From Notoacmeibacter ruber (lineage in GTDB: Bacteria > Pseudomonadota > Alphaproteobacteria > Rhizobiales > Rhizobiaceae), in NCBI RefSeq assembly GCF_003668555.1, contig NZ_RCWN01000001.1:372001-436000 (forward strand): DNA of 64,000 nt. Direction: 5' to 3'. Shown here piece by piece: positions 38,159 through 46,197 of this stretch (the first letter of the stretch is position 1; every line of letters starts with the position of its first letter). Position numbers and translations under genes: made by a program. The notes beneath the pieces were generated by a model. It did not search any database. It had not been told where the DNA came from and was given only the letters and a program-made list of their open reading frames with translations.

Positions 38159-38318
38159 GCGGAAGACCTTTCGTCGACTTCGACCCGCTCCAACTCTATC
38201 GGTTTTCTGATCCTTCTCATGGGCGCGTGCGTATCCTGCCGCGTTCCGTCGCATAGCTTCGCCACTCGAAAGGATAGGTCATCATCCGGCGGCCCTTCGC
38301 AATCGGAGAGAGCTCTGC

Positions 38319-40946
38319 ATGCGGTCGCCATTGCGCAAAACACGCCCGGCGCTTTCCGCCGCAGCATCTCATGCCTATTTTCGGGGCGTGGATCAGACAT
38401 CGCCATCCATAAGCGCCGCCCGAAGCGCATCCTATCTACCTGAACCGTTCCTGCGCTGGTTTGCAGGGCGGGGGTGGTCGCCCCGCGCGCATCAGCTGGA
38501 TCTGCTGACCAAAGCGCAGTCGGGGAAATCGAGCCTCCTGATCGCGCCGACCGGAGCAGGCAAAACGCTGGCCGGCTTCCTGCCCTCCCTGGTCGACCTG
38601 CATGAGCGCGGCAAGCCGGAGCCGGGTTCGGCGGAGACACTGAAGGGCATTCACACGCTTTACATTTCGCCGCTCAAGGCACTGGCGACGGACATTGAGC
38701 GCAACCTCAAGACGCCTGTCGAAGGAATCGGCCTTTCCGTCGATATTCAGACGCGCACGGGCGACACGCCGGCCTCGAAGCGAACGCGTCAGAAGAGCCA
38801 GCCGCCCGATATTCTGCTCACCACGCCCGAGCAGCTTGCGCTCATGCTGAGCCATGCCGACAGCGAGCGTTTTTTCGGCGATCTGCGCTACGTGGTGCTG
38901 GACGAACTGCACTCGCTTGTGACCAGCAAGCGCGGGCATCTGCTTGCGCTCGGGCTTGCGAGGCTGAGGCGGATCAACCCCGGTCTGCAGTCCATCGGCC
39001 TGTCGGCGACCGTCGCCTGGCCCGACGATCTGCGCCAATGGCTTGTCGGACAGGATGGCAGCGATCCGGCACCGATGAGCGAAATCATCGATGTGGAGGG
39101 CGGCGCAAAGCCGAACATCCATATCCTGCAATCGGACGATCGCGTCCCCTGGGCCGGGCATTCGGCGAAATACGCCATTCCGGAGGTGATGGAGGCTATA
39201 AAGCGCCACCGGACGACGATCCTTTTCGTCAATACGCGCAGTCAGGCGGAATCGCTGTTTTCGGAACTCTGGAAGCATAATGACGACAGCCTGCCGATCG
39301 CTCTCCATCACGGCAGTCTCGATGTCGGTCAGCGCCGGCGGGTCGAAGCGGCCATGCAGGCCGGAAGCCTCAAGGCTATCGTCGCCACCTCCACGCTCGA
39401 TCTCGGCCTCGACTGGGGCGATGTCGATCTTGTCGTTCATATCGGGGCGCCGAAAGGTGCGAGCCGGCTGGCGCAGCGCATCGGGCGCTCGAACCACCGC
39501 ATGGATGAGCCGTCCGAGGCGATACTGGTGCCGGCCAATCGTTTCGAGGTGATGGAGTGCGAAGCGGCGCTCGAAGCCAATTATCTGGGCCATCAGGATA
39601 CGCCTCCGCTGACCGACGGCGCGCTCGACGTCCTTTGTCAGCACATTCTCGGCATGGCCTGCGCCGAGCCATTCGACGCGGCTGCCCTCTATGAAGAGAT
39701 CGTCTCCGCCGCCCCGTACGAAACGCTTGCCTGGGAAACGTTCGAGCAGGCCGTCGATTTCGTCGCGACCGGAGGCTATGCGCTGCGCGCCTATGATCGC
39801 TATGCCAAGATCCGGCGGACGGAGGAGGGTCTGTGGCGTGTCGCCAATCCGCGCACCGCGCAACAATACCGCATGAATATCGGAACCATCGTCGAGGCTC
39901 CCCTGCTGACGATCCGTCTCGTCCGAGCAAGGAAGCGCGGGCCGATGCGCGGCGGTCTGGTGCTTGGCAAGATCGAGGAGGCTTTTCTGGAGAGCCTCAC
40001 CAGTGGCGACACCTTTATCTTCGCCGGACGAACGGTCCGCTTCGAAGGGATTATCGAGCAGGAGTGCCTTGTTACCGATGCGGAGGGCGAAGATGCTCGC
40101 ATCCCGGCCTATGGCGGCAGCAAATTCCCCCTGACCACCTACCTTGCCGAAGTGGTGCGCGCGATGCTCGCCGATCCGCAGCGCTGGTCGGCATTGCCCG
40201 ATCAGGTGGCGGACTGGCTGCGGCTGCAGGAAGAGAAAAGCGTCATCCCACCGCCGGACCGCTTGCTGATCGAAACCTTTCCGCGCGGCAACCGCCATTA
40301 TCTCGTTGCCTATGCCTTTGAGGGAAGGCTTGCCCATCAAACGCTCGGCATGCTGCTGACACGCCGGATGGAGCGCGCCGGCGCAAGGCCGCTTGGTTTC
40401 GTGGCGACGGATTACACGCTCTGCATCTGGGCGCATGGCGACCTGACGGCCATGATTGCCGACGGCTCCCTCGATCTGGATGCCCTGTTTGATCAGGACA
40501 TGCTGGGCGATGATCTGGAAGCATGGCTCGATGAGAGCTTCATGCTGAAACGCACCTTCCGGAACTGCGCCCTGATCGCCGGGCTGATCGAAAAGCGCCA
40601 TCCCGGCCAAGAGAAGAGCGGCCGGCAGGTCACCGTTTCCACCGACCTGATCTACGATGTTCTGCGGACACATGAGCCGGATCACATCGTGCTGAAAGCG
40701 ACACGGCAGGATGCGGCGTCGGGCCTTCTCGATGTTCGGCGCGTATCAGAAATGCTCTCCCGCATTGCGGGTCGAATCATGCATAAGCCTCTGGAGCATA
40801 TTTCGCCGCTGGCCGTGCCCATCATGATGGAAATCGGTCGCGAGCGGGTGGTCGGCGGTACGGACATCCTTCTTTCCGAACTCGCCGAAGAGCTTGAGAT
40901 GGAGGCATTCGGCATTGGGCAGGCCCCTGAGGAAAGAAGACCTTGA
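38319..40946 (+). CDS. Lhr-type DEXH helicase (ligase-associated DNA damage response)
   Basis: 875 aa from the ATG at 38319; a GTG at 38388 would give 852 aa and starts nearer the conserved part. Motifs: Walker A APTGAGKT near residue 76, DELH box near 194, SAT in GLSATVAW, and motif VI QRIGRSNHR. Then winged-helix and Lhr-core C-terminal domains. It is an ATP-dependent 3'-5' ssDNA translocase in its family. pdeM follows immediately (1 nt after the stop), so helicase and phosphoesterase form one operon. Confidence 0.92.
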   Translation: MRSPLRKTRPALSAAASHAYFRGVDQTSPSISAARSASYLPEPFLRWFAGRGWSPRAHQLDLLTKAQSGKSSLLIAPTGAGKTLAGFLPSLVDLHERGKPEPGSAETLKGIHTLYISPLKALATDIERNLKTPVEGIGLSVDIQTRTGDTPASKRTRQKSQPPDILLTTPEQLALMLSHADSERFFGDLRYVVLDELHSLVTSKRGHLLALGLARLRRINPGLQSIGLSATVAWPDDLRQWLVGQDGSDPAPMSEIIDVEGGAKPNIHILQSDDRVPWAGHSAKYAIPEVMEAIKRHRTTILFVNTRSQAESLFSELWKHNDDSLPIALHHGSLDVGQRRRVEAAMQAGSLKAIVATSTLDLGLDWGDVDLVVHIGAPKGASRLAQRIGRSNHRMDEPSEAILVPANRFEVMECEAALEANYLGHQDTPPLTDGALDVLCQHILGMACAEPFDAAALYEEIVSAAPYETLAWETFEQAVDFVATGGYALRAYDRYAKIRRTEEGLWRVANPRTAQQYRMNIGTIVEAPLLTIRLVRARKRGPMRGGLVLGKIEEAFLESLTSGDTFIFAGRTVRFEGIIEQECLVTDAEGEDARIPAYGGSKFPLTTYLAEVVRAMLADPQRWSALPDQVADWLRLQEEKSVIPPPDRLLIETFPRGNRHYLVAYAFEGRLAHQTLGMLLTRRMERAGARPLGFVATDYTLCIWAHGDLTAMIADGSLDLDALFDQDMLGDDLEAWLDESFMLKRTFRNCALIAGLIEKRHPGQEKSGRQVTVSTDLIYDVLRTHEPDHIVLKATRQDAASGLLDVRRVSEMLSRIAGRIMHKPLEHISPLAVPIMMEIGRERVVGGTDILLSELAEELEMEAFGIGQAPEERRP

Positions 40947-40947
40947 G

Positions 40948-41634
40948 ATGACGGGCGTCGCGCCACACCGGCTCGCCGGCCATCTCGTCCTGCTCGATCC
41001 CTCAGGTGTGATGATGCTGCCGGAGGCCGATACGCTCGTGGTTGCCGATCTGCATCTGGAAAAAGGGTCCAGCTTCGCCCGCCGTGGCATGATGCTGCCG
41101 CCCTACGATACCGGCGAGACGCTGTGCCGGCTGAAGCTCGTCATCGACTACTGGCGGCCGGCGCGTGTCGTGGCGCTTGGCGACAGCTTTCACGACGATG
41201 GCGGGGCGGCGCGCATGAACGAGGTGGACCGAACTGCCTTGCATGGCATCATGGAAGGCCGAGACTGGATCTGGATCGCCGGCAATCACGATCCGGCACC
41301 TCCTGAGGGCCTGCCGGGGCGGACCATGGCAACGCTGGAAGCAGGCAATCTTCGGTTCCGCCACGAACCGCAGGCGGGGTCGGCGGACGGCGAGGTGGCC
41401 GGCCATCTGCATCCCGGCGCAAGGATCGTGCAGAGAGGCCGAGCGGTGCGTGCACCGTGTTTTGCATCAGATGGAAACCGCATGATCCTGCCGGCCTTCG
41501 GCGCTTATGCCGGCTGCCTCAATGTACGGCACAGGGCCTATGCCGGCCTGTTTGACTGGGCAGAGCTTCGCGCGTTCATGCTGGGCGAGAGCCGTGTCTA
41601 TTGTGTACGCGGCCACCACCTTGTCGGCGACTGA
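40948..41634 (+). CDS. pdeM: Ligase-associated DNA damage response endonuclease PdeM (metallophosphoesterase)
   Basis: 228 aa from the ATG at 40948, 1 nt after the helicase stop. Calcineurin-like phosphoesterase motifs in order: DLHLEKG, GDSFHD, GNHD and AGHLHPG, giving a two-metal site. This is the MPE member of the cluster; the P. putida relative is a Mn-dependent DNA endonuclease. The chain of in-frame codons before 40948 lies inside the helicase gene. Followed by an 11-bp hairpin shared with the convergent outer-membrane protein gene. Confidence 0.92.
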   Translation: MTGVAPHRLAGHLVLLDPSGVMMLPEADTLVVADLHLEKGSSFARRGMMLPPYDTGETLCRLKLVIDYWRPARVVALGDSFHDDGGAARMNEVDRTALHGIMEGRDWIWIAGNHDPAPPEGLPGRTMATLEAGNLRFRHEPQAGSADGEVAGHLHPGARIVQRGRAVRAPCFASDGNRMILPAFGAYAGCLNVRHRAYAGLFDWAELRAFMLGESRVYCVRGHHLVGD

Positions 41635-41640
41635 GGTCGA

Positions 41641-41667
41641 ACGGCGGGAATTTCGCATTCCCGCCGT
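41641..41667. terminator. Perfect hairpin between convergent pdeM and outer-membrane protein genes
   Basis: ACGGCGGGAAT (41641-41651) pairs exactly with ATTCCCGCCGT (41657-41667) around a TTCGC loop. Neither side has a good T-run, so it may block both transcripts only partly or protect 3' ends. It lies 7 nt from each stop codon. Confidence 0.6.
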
Positions 41668-41673
41668 GATGGT

Positions 41674-43263
41674 TCAGAAGCGGACGGAAAGCTGCGCCTT
41701 GCCGCCATATCCGACATAGTCGCCCGTGCCGATGCCCGACAGCTGGCCTTCCAGCGTGAAGGCGGCGCTGTCGGTGAACTCCACTGTCGCGCCCGCGTCG
41801 AAGCTCGCGGAGAACTGATCGCCGAAGTCCGGAAGTCCGCTTGCCGCCGCGACATCCTGATCGGAGAAGTCGTAGCCGCCCTCCGCGCCGACAAACGCGA
41901 CGAGCGGACGGGACCCGAACATATCGAGGCTGCGATAGAGGCGCGTGCCGAAAGCGACCCGCCCGGAATGCACGGAGTTGTCATCGACGTCGACACCGTC
42001 ACTGTCGGTGTATCCGTCCTGCTCTTCGACAGCATAAATCGCCGATAGCCGCGGCACGATATTGAAGCCGCCATAGGCGATGCTGTACTTCGCGTCGGCG
42101 GCGACGAACCCGCCATCGCCGTCGAACTCACCTGTGGTGCCGCCGGTCTGCAGATCATATTCGGTGTGGGTGTAACCGCCCGTCAGCGAGAGGGTCAGCG
42201 CGTCCGTCGCGGCGAAGCCGGCATAGCCGCCGACCGTGTAGGCGTCGGCATCGAAGCCGCCGCCAATGCCGCGCGTCACCGTGTCGAAGTCGGATGCGCC
42301 GTAACCGGCGAAAAGGCCGAGCACGATACGGTCGCTCAAGGTATAATCGATGCCGAGCGAGCCGCCATAGAGGCCGCCGTCGAAACTGTCGCCATCGCCA
42401 TCATAGCCGGTGACGTCGCCGGAGATCCATGCATGGAAGCGCGGCGGCATGTAGCCCGGTGTGACAATATCGGCGTTGAAAACGCTTTCGCGGCTATGGC
42501 CGAACGGGCCATCTTCTTTCGTGGCTTCCGGCCCGAAAGCAAGAGGCGCGCTGGTCGGCGCCGAGCCGGCAAAGCCGAAGCGCTCACCGATCACACCGCT
42601 CGTCGCGTTGAGAAAGCTGCGCCCGCCTTGCACGACGAGAAGCGAAGAGTAGGCGTTCTGCTGGTCGGTTACGCCGAGGCTCTCATCGCTCGGCCCGGAG
42701 AGGCCGAGGAGGTAATAGATCGTACCGTTCCAAGTTCTCAGGTTGATGATGGTGCCGCCAAAGGGGCTGTCGACGGTCCCCGATGTGCCCTGTCCCCCGG
42801 TAATTTCAAGGTTAGCGTTCTGCGCAACGATGTCGCTATATGACCCGCCATTTTTGTAATGAATGTCGTCATCTGTCGTGACCAGAAAACCGTAGGTGCC
42901 GCCGGCTAATGCAAAGTCGACCAGATCGACCGAGGTAGGATTGTCTTCACCCGCAGGCGTTACATTGTAGGTACCACGGTCGACCCAGCCCGTTGCGCTG
43001 CCTGTATTGCCCTTTGCCGTTCCCAACCGCGTAAACACCCGCACTCTTGGGCTGAGGCTGGTGTTGATGTCCAACGCCGTTATCGTAATTTGATTCGTCA
43101 GAACGTTGATATCAAAGAAATTGCCTGAAAGTTCGTTATTCGAATCAAACGTCGTCGTCAGCGACTCGGCTGATGCCGATGGTGCCGCGATCGCCAAGAC
43201 GGCCACGCCCGCCGCGAGAGTGCCAATCAGACGCTGCGTGGTACCCACGAATTGATACTTCAC
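41674..43263 (-). CDS. Outer-membrane protein with autotransporter-type beta-barrel
   Basis: 529 aa when started at the GTG at 43263, which has GGGGAT 8 nt upstream and places a signal peptide (LIGTLAAGVAVLAIAAPSASA) at the start. The N-terminal passenger-like part (about 250 aa) is Ser/Thr/Gly-rich and beta-predicted; the last 270 residues look like an autotransporter barrel with alternating aromatic strands, ending in LSVRF with the terminal Phe needed by the BAM machinery. No protease or adhesin motif was recognised. Small passenger, so surface display or porin-like use is open. Confidence 0.78.
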   Translation of the reverse strand: MKYQFVGTTQRLIGTLAAGVAVLAIAAPSASAESLTTTFDSNNELSGNFFDINVLTNQITITALDINTSLSPRVRVFTRLGTAKGNTGSATGWVDRGTYNVTPAGEDNPTSVDLVDFALAGGTYGFLVTTDDDIHYKNGGSYSDIVAQNANLEITGGQGTSGTVDSPFGGTIINLRTWNGTIYYLLGLSGPSDESLGVTDQQNAYSSLLVVQGGRSFLNATSGVIGERFGFAGSAPTSAPLAFGPEATKEDGPFGHSRESVFNADIVTPGYMPPRFHAWISGDVTGYDGDGDSFDGGLYGGSLGIDYTLSDRIVLGLFAGYGASDFDTVTRGIGGGFDADAYTVGGYAGFAATDALTLSLTGGYTHTEYDLQTGGTTGEFDGDGGFVAADAKYSIAYGGFNIVPRLSAIYAVEEQDGYTDSDGVDVDDNSVHSGRVAFGTRLYRSLDMFGSRPLVAFVGAEGGYDFSDQDVAAASGLPDFGDQFSASFDAGATVEFTDSAAFTLEGQLSGIGTGDYVGYGGKAQLSVRF

Positions 43264-43396
43264 TTGAAAATCCCCTTTTCCCCGACTTGGAGAAAGAACC
43301 GATTTTCCAGTTCGTTGCAATGCCGTGAAAAGCGCATTGGGCCGGCGACTGCCACTTTGGCGGCATCCGTTGCAGATTTACGAGTCGAGCGGTCTA

Positions 43397-43849
43397 TCAG
43401 ACGATAAAGGCGACGGCGGCGACGAGAAGCGTCGGCACGACGAGCAGGGTGATCCTCTTGCGCATGGGCATGAACCATTCTGGCAGGCTATGCTTTTGTG
43501 CATGGCGGCGGTCCCAGAAATAATGCCAGATGAATGTGACGGCGAGCATAACGAGGGCCGGTGCGCTGGGAAGCGTCAGGCACATCCAGGCGATGAGCGA
43601 AGGCACGACCGAGGTCAGAAGCTCGCGGCCGGTGCCTTCATCGTTCCTTGCCGTGGCAATGCCCCAGCGGATACCGCCTAGAAACGAGAGAATGACCGCG
43701 CCGTAGCCGATCAGCAGAATCAGGCTGCCAGATCGCGAGAGCGGGGCGATTTCGGGAACGAGAAAGAAAAGCGTCAGACCGCCGAAGGGCAGATAGCCGC
43801 CGAAGGTGAGCAGATTCGCCGTCGCGGCATTTTGTCGGTCGAATCTCAT
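43397..43849 (-). CDS. DUF3429 family membrane protein
   Basis: 150 aa from the ATG at 43849 (MRFDRQNAATANLL), preceded by GAGGAAAG. Five predicted helices; GAVILSFLGGIRWG is the hallmark of the family and HYFWDRRHA lies near the end. Function unknown. It follows the TIGR02186 gene by 45 nt in the same direction, so it may be the last gene of the arsC-TauE group. Confidence 0.82.
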   Translation of the reverse strand: MRFDRQNAATANLLTFGGYLPFGGLTLFFLVPEIAPLSRSGSLILLIGYGAVILSFLGGIRWGIATARNDEGTGRELLTSVVPSLIAWMCLTLPSAPALVMLAVTFIWHYFWDRRHAQKHSLPEWFMPMRKRITLLVVPTLLVAAVAFIV

Positions 43850-43894
43850 CTCTTTCCTCGCGCTCTCCCCATGCCTGCAGCCTCCTAGCACAAC

Positions 43895-44689
43895 TTAGTC
43901 GCGTTTGAAGATCATTCGTCCCAGCCAGCCCGTCAGCACCGCAAGGATGACGGCGGCCAGACCGTAGAGAAAGGAGTTGTTGCGTGCCGTACGGCTGACC
44001 GTCTGTTCCCAGTCGCTCTTGGCGATGCGCAGCGGAAGTGACGCCTGGTCGATCATGCGTCCGTTGGCGAAAAGATAGGCTTCAACGACATGCAGGCCCA
44101 CAGGAATGGCCGCTGGAAGGTTGAGCCGGGCTCGAAAGAGCGGACCTGAAAGGAACTGGATGGAGTCTTCGTTCTCTGTATAGAAGCCGTTCTCCAAGCG
44201 CTGGCGCCGCAAGGCCGCGACGAATTCGGTCAGGTCCGAACGCCGCTCGGCCGTGCCGGAAGCGATAGCATCGATTCCAATGCCAAGATCGGCCAGCGTC
44301 TGGTTCTCCATCACATCCGAGATCTGCCCGGATGTGGCAATCGAGTAGGAAAGCGGGATGTTATCCAGCTCTTCCGACTGGGTGTTCACCCAGATGCCGA
44401 AAACCCTGCTTTTCTTGCGTACCACAGCGGTCTGGCGAGGGCCCTCGAGCGTGACGGCGATGGCATAGGCAGTGTCGGCCCCTTCCGACAGGCCGGAGGG
44501 ATCGGTCACCGAGCCGAAGACCGTCAGGGCCGCACCCGTGAAATCGGTCGTGATATAGATCGTATCGGTGGAGAGGCCGATCTCGATCTGTGGTTGCGGT
44601 CCTATGGCGTCTGGCACCTTCGGCTGGGCGAAGGCGGCAAGCGGAAAGAGGAAAGCGCCGAAGAGGACGCCAGCACGACAGGCCATCAT
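43895..44689 (-). CDS. TIGR02186 family transmembrane protein
   Basis: 264 aa: signal peptide or anchor (MACRAGVLFGAFLFPLAAFA), an extracytoplasmic beta-rich domain, and one C-terminal membrane helix (LYGLAAVILAVLTGWLGRMIF). The family, largely alphaproteobacterial, typically lies beside a TauE/SafE exporter, as here, where the start overlaps the TauE stop (ATGA). It is probably a periplasmic partner of that transporter. Exact role unknown. Confidence 0.82.
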   Translation of the reverse strand: MMACRAGVLFGAFLFPLAAFAQPKVPDAIGPQPQIEIGLSTDTIYITTDFTGAALTVFGSVTDPSGLSEGADTAYAIAVTLEGPRQTAVVRKKSRVFGIWVNTQSEELDNIPLSYSIATSGQISDVMENQTLADLGIGIDAIASGTAERRSDLTEFVAALRRQRLENGFYTENEDSIQFLSGPLFRARLNLPAAIPVGLHVVEAYLFANGRMIDQASLPLRIAKSDWEQTVSRTARNNSFLYGLAAVILAVLTGWLGRMIFKRD

Positions 44690-45606
44690 ACACCTCCCGT
44701 CACGACGGAGAACAGATCGTCCGGCGTGACGACCAGGTCGAAACCGAGGCGCAGGCAGACGAGAAGCACGAGCAGTGCTAGCAAGGCTCGAAGCTGCTCG
44801 CCTCTCAGCTTCTGGCCGACGAATGCGCCGTATTGCGCGCCGGCCACTCCGCCCGCCATGAGCGCGACAGCCAGAATGATATCCACCGTCTGGTTGGTCA
44901 TGGCGTGGCTGACCGTGGTGAAGGCGGATGTAAAGACGATCTGAAAGAGCGACGTGCCGATGACCACATTGGTCGGGACTTTCAGCAAGTAGATCATGGC
45001 AGGGACCATGATGAAGCCGCCGCCGACGCCCATGATGGCCGACAGAAAGCCAACGAAAATGCCCAGGCCGATGACAGGTATGACCGAAACGAAGATGCGG
45101 CTCTGCCGGAAGCGCATCTTCAGCGGCAGGCCGTGCGCCCAGTTATGTTCGCCTGCGCGCCGCATCGGCACCGGACGGCCGCCACGCGACCGCCTAAGGG
45201 CGCGAACGCTTTCGGTCAGCATCAAGGCGCCGATGATGCCGAGAAAGACCACGTAGAGAAGAGACACCACCAGATCGAGCTGGCCCTGTTCTCTTAGAAT
45301 TCGAAAGACCTGGGTGCCGGCAAATGCGCCGAGAACGCCGCCACCGAGCAGGAAAAGACCCAGTTTGACGTCCACCGTCCCCCGTTTCAGATGCGCGAGC
45401 ATCCCGGAGAAGGAGGAGGCGATGACCTGATTGGCGCCGGTGGCAACGGCTACACTTGGCGGGATATTGTAGAAGATCAGAAGGGGGGTGATCAGAAACC
45501 CTCCTCCCACGCCGAAAAGCCCGGACAGGAAGCCGACAGCCCCGCCCATAAGGATGAGGACGAAGAGGTTGACTGATATCTCAGCAATGGGAAGGTATAT
45601 ACTCAC
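44686..45606 (-). CDS. TauE/SafE family sulfite or organosulfur exporter
   Basis: 306 aa from the GTG at 45606 (M-SIYLPIAEISVNLFVLI); a TTG at 45621 is the alternative and neither has a strong ribosome binding site. About eight helices in two repeats, each with the family motif: GFLSGLFGVGGGFLITPLL and GFLSAIMGVGGGFIMVPAM. It moves sulfite, sulfoacetate or similar anions across the inner membrane. Overlapped with the TIGR02186 gene. Confidence 0.87.
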   Translation of the reverse strand: MSIYLPIAEISVNLFVLILMGGAVGFLSGLFGVGGGFLITPLLIFYNIPPSVAVATGANQVIASSFSGMLAHLKRGTVDVKLGLFLLGGGVLGAFAGTQVFRILREQGQLDLVVSLLYVVFLGIIGALMLTESVRALRRSRGGRPVPMRRAGEHNWAHGLPLKMRFRQSRIFVSVIPVIGLGIFVGFLSAIMGVGGGFIMVPAMIYLLKVPTNVVIGTSLFQIVFTSAFTTVSHAMTNQTVDIILAVALMAGGVAGAQYGAFVGQKLRGEQLRALLALLVLLVCLRLGFDLVVTPDDLFSVVTGGV

Positions 45607-45720
45607 GCCACCCAGGCCCAATCGTCAGATGCCGCATCTCGGATCGATGACGGCCTAGATGCGCTTGCAGCACCTTTAAGTCAAACGTGCCGGTAAGTCT
45701 TGCAGGGCCAAGTGAAGCGT

Positions 45721-46131
45721 TCAGCCCTCGCGTGGCTGGACCTCTTCGCCGTCTTCCTTGACAAAATGGTCGATGACGCCGGGCGGCAGAAGGTCGAGAA
45801 CCATTTCGCTGGGCCGGCAAAGTCGTACGCCGCGCGATGAGCAGACGATCGGGCGATTGACGAGAATGGGATCGTCGACCATCGCGTCGAGAAGAGTGTC
45901 GTCACCCACCGTTTCTTCGGTCAGGCCACGGGCCTCTGCATTCGTTCCCTTGACGCGCAGCGCTTCATGCGGCCGCAGTCCGGCCGCGGCAAAAAGGCCT
46001 TGGAGCTGAGGCTTGGTCCATCCCGTCTCGAGATAGTTGATCACGATCGGATCAAAGCCGGCTTCCTGCACCATGGCAACGACGTTCCGCGACGTGCCGC
46101 AGGCCGCGTTGTGATATATGACGACCTGCAT
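45721..46131 (-). CDS. arsC: Arsenate reductase, glutaredoxin-coupled ArsC family
   Basis: 136 aa. Active Cys11 lies in HNAACGTSRN, and NRPIV plus the late Arg-rich segment (RGVRLCRPSEMV) fit the arsenate-binding arginines of glutaredoxin-type ArsC. Reduces arsenate to arsenite with glutathione and glutaredoxin. No ArsB/Acr3 or ArsR gene is nearby; it lies 66 nt after podJ and 115 nt before TauE, all leftward, so it may be transcribed with either. Confidence 0.9.
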   Translation of the reverse strand: MQVVIYHNAACGTSRNVVAMVQEAGFDPIVINYLETGWTKPQLQGLFAAAGLRPHEALRVKGTNAEARGLTEETVGDDTLLDAMVDDPILVNRPIVCSSRGVRLCRPSEMVLDLLPPGVIDHFVKEDGEEVQPREG

Positions 46132-46197
46132 TGCATTGGCTCCGGAATTCGGATGGTTTGGGGACGCGCTTTGTGCTTTTCGCCCGGCTACGTGCCG

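Noticed and set aside
38436..40685. Long minus-strand open frame of 749 codons opposite the helicase
   Set aside because: It is a mirror of a strongly supported Lhr-type helicase; such antisense frames are common in GC-rich genes and this one has no recognisable motif or ribosome binding site.
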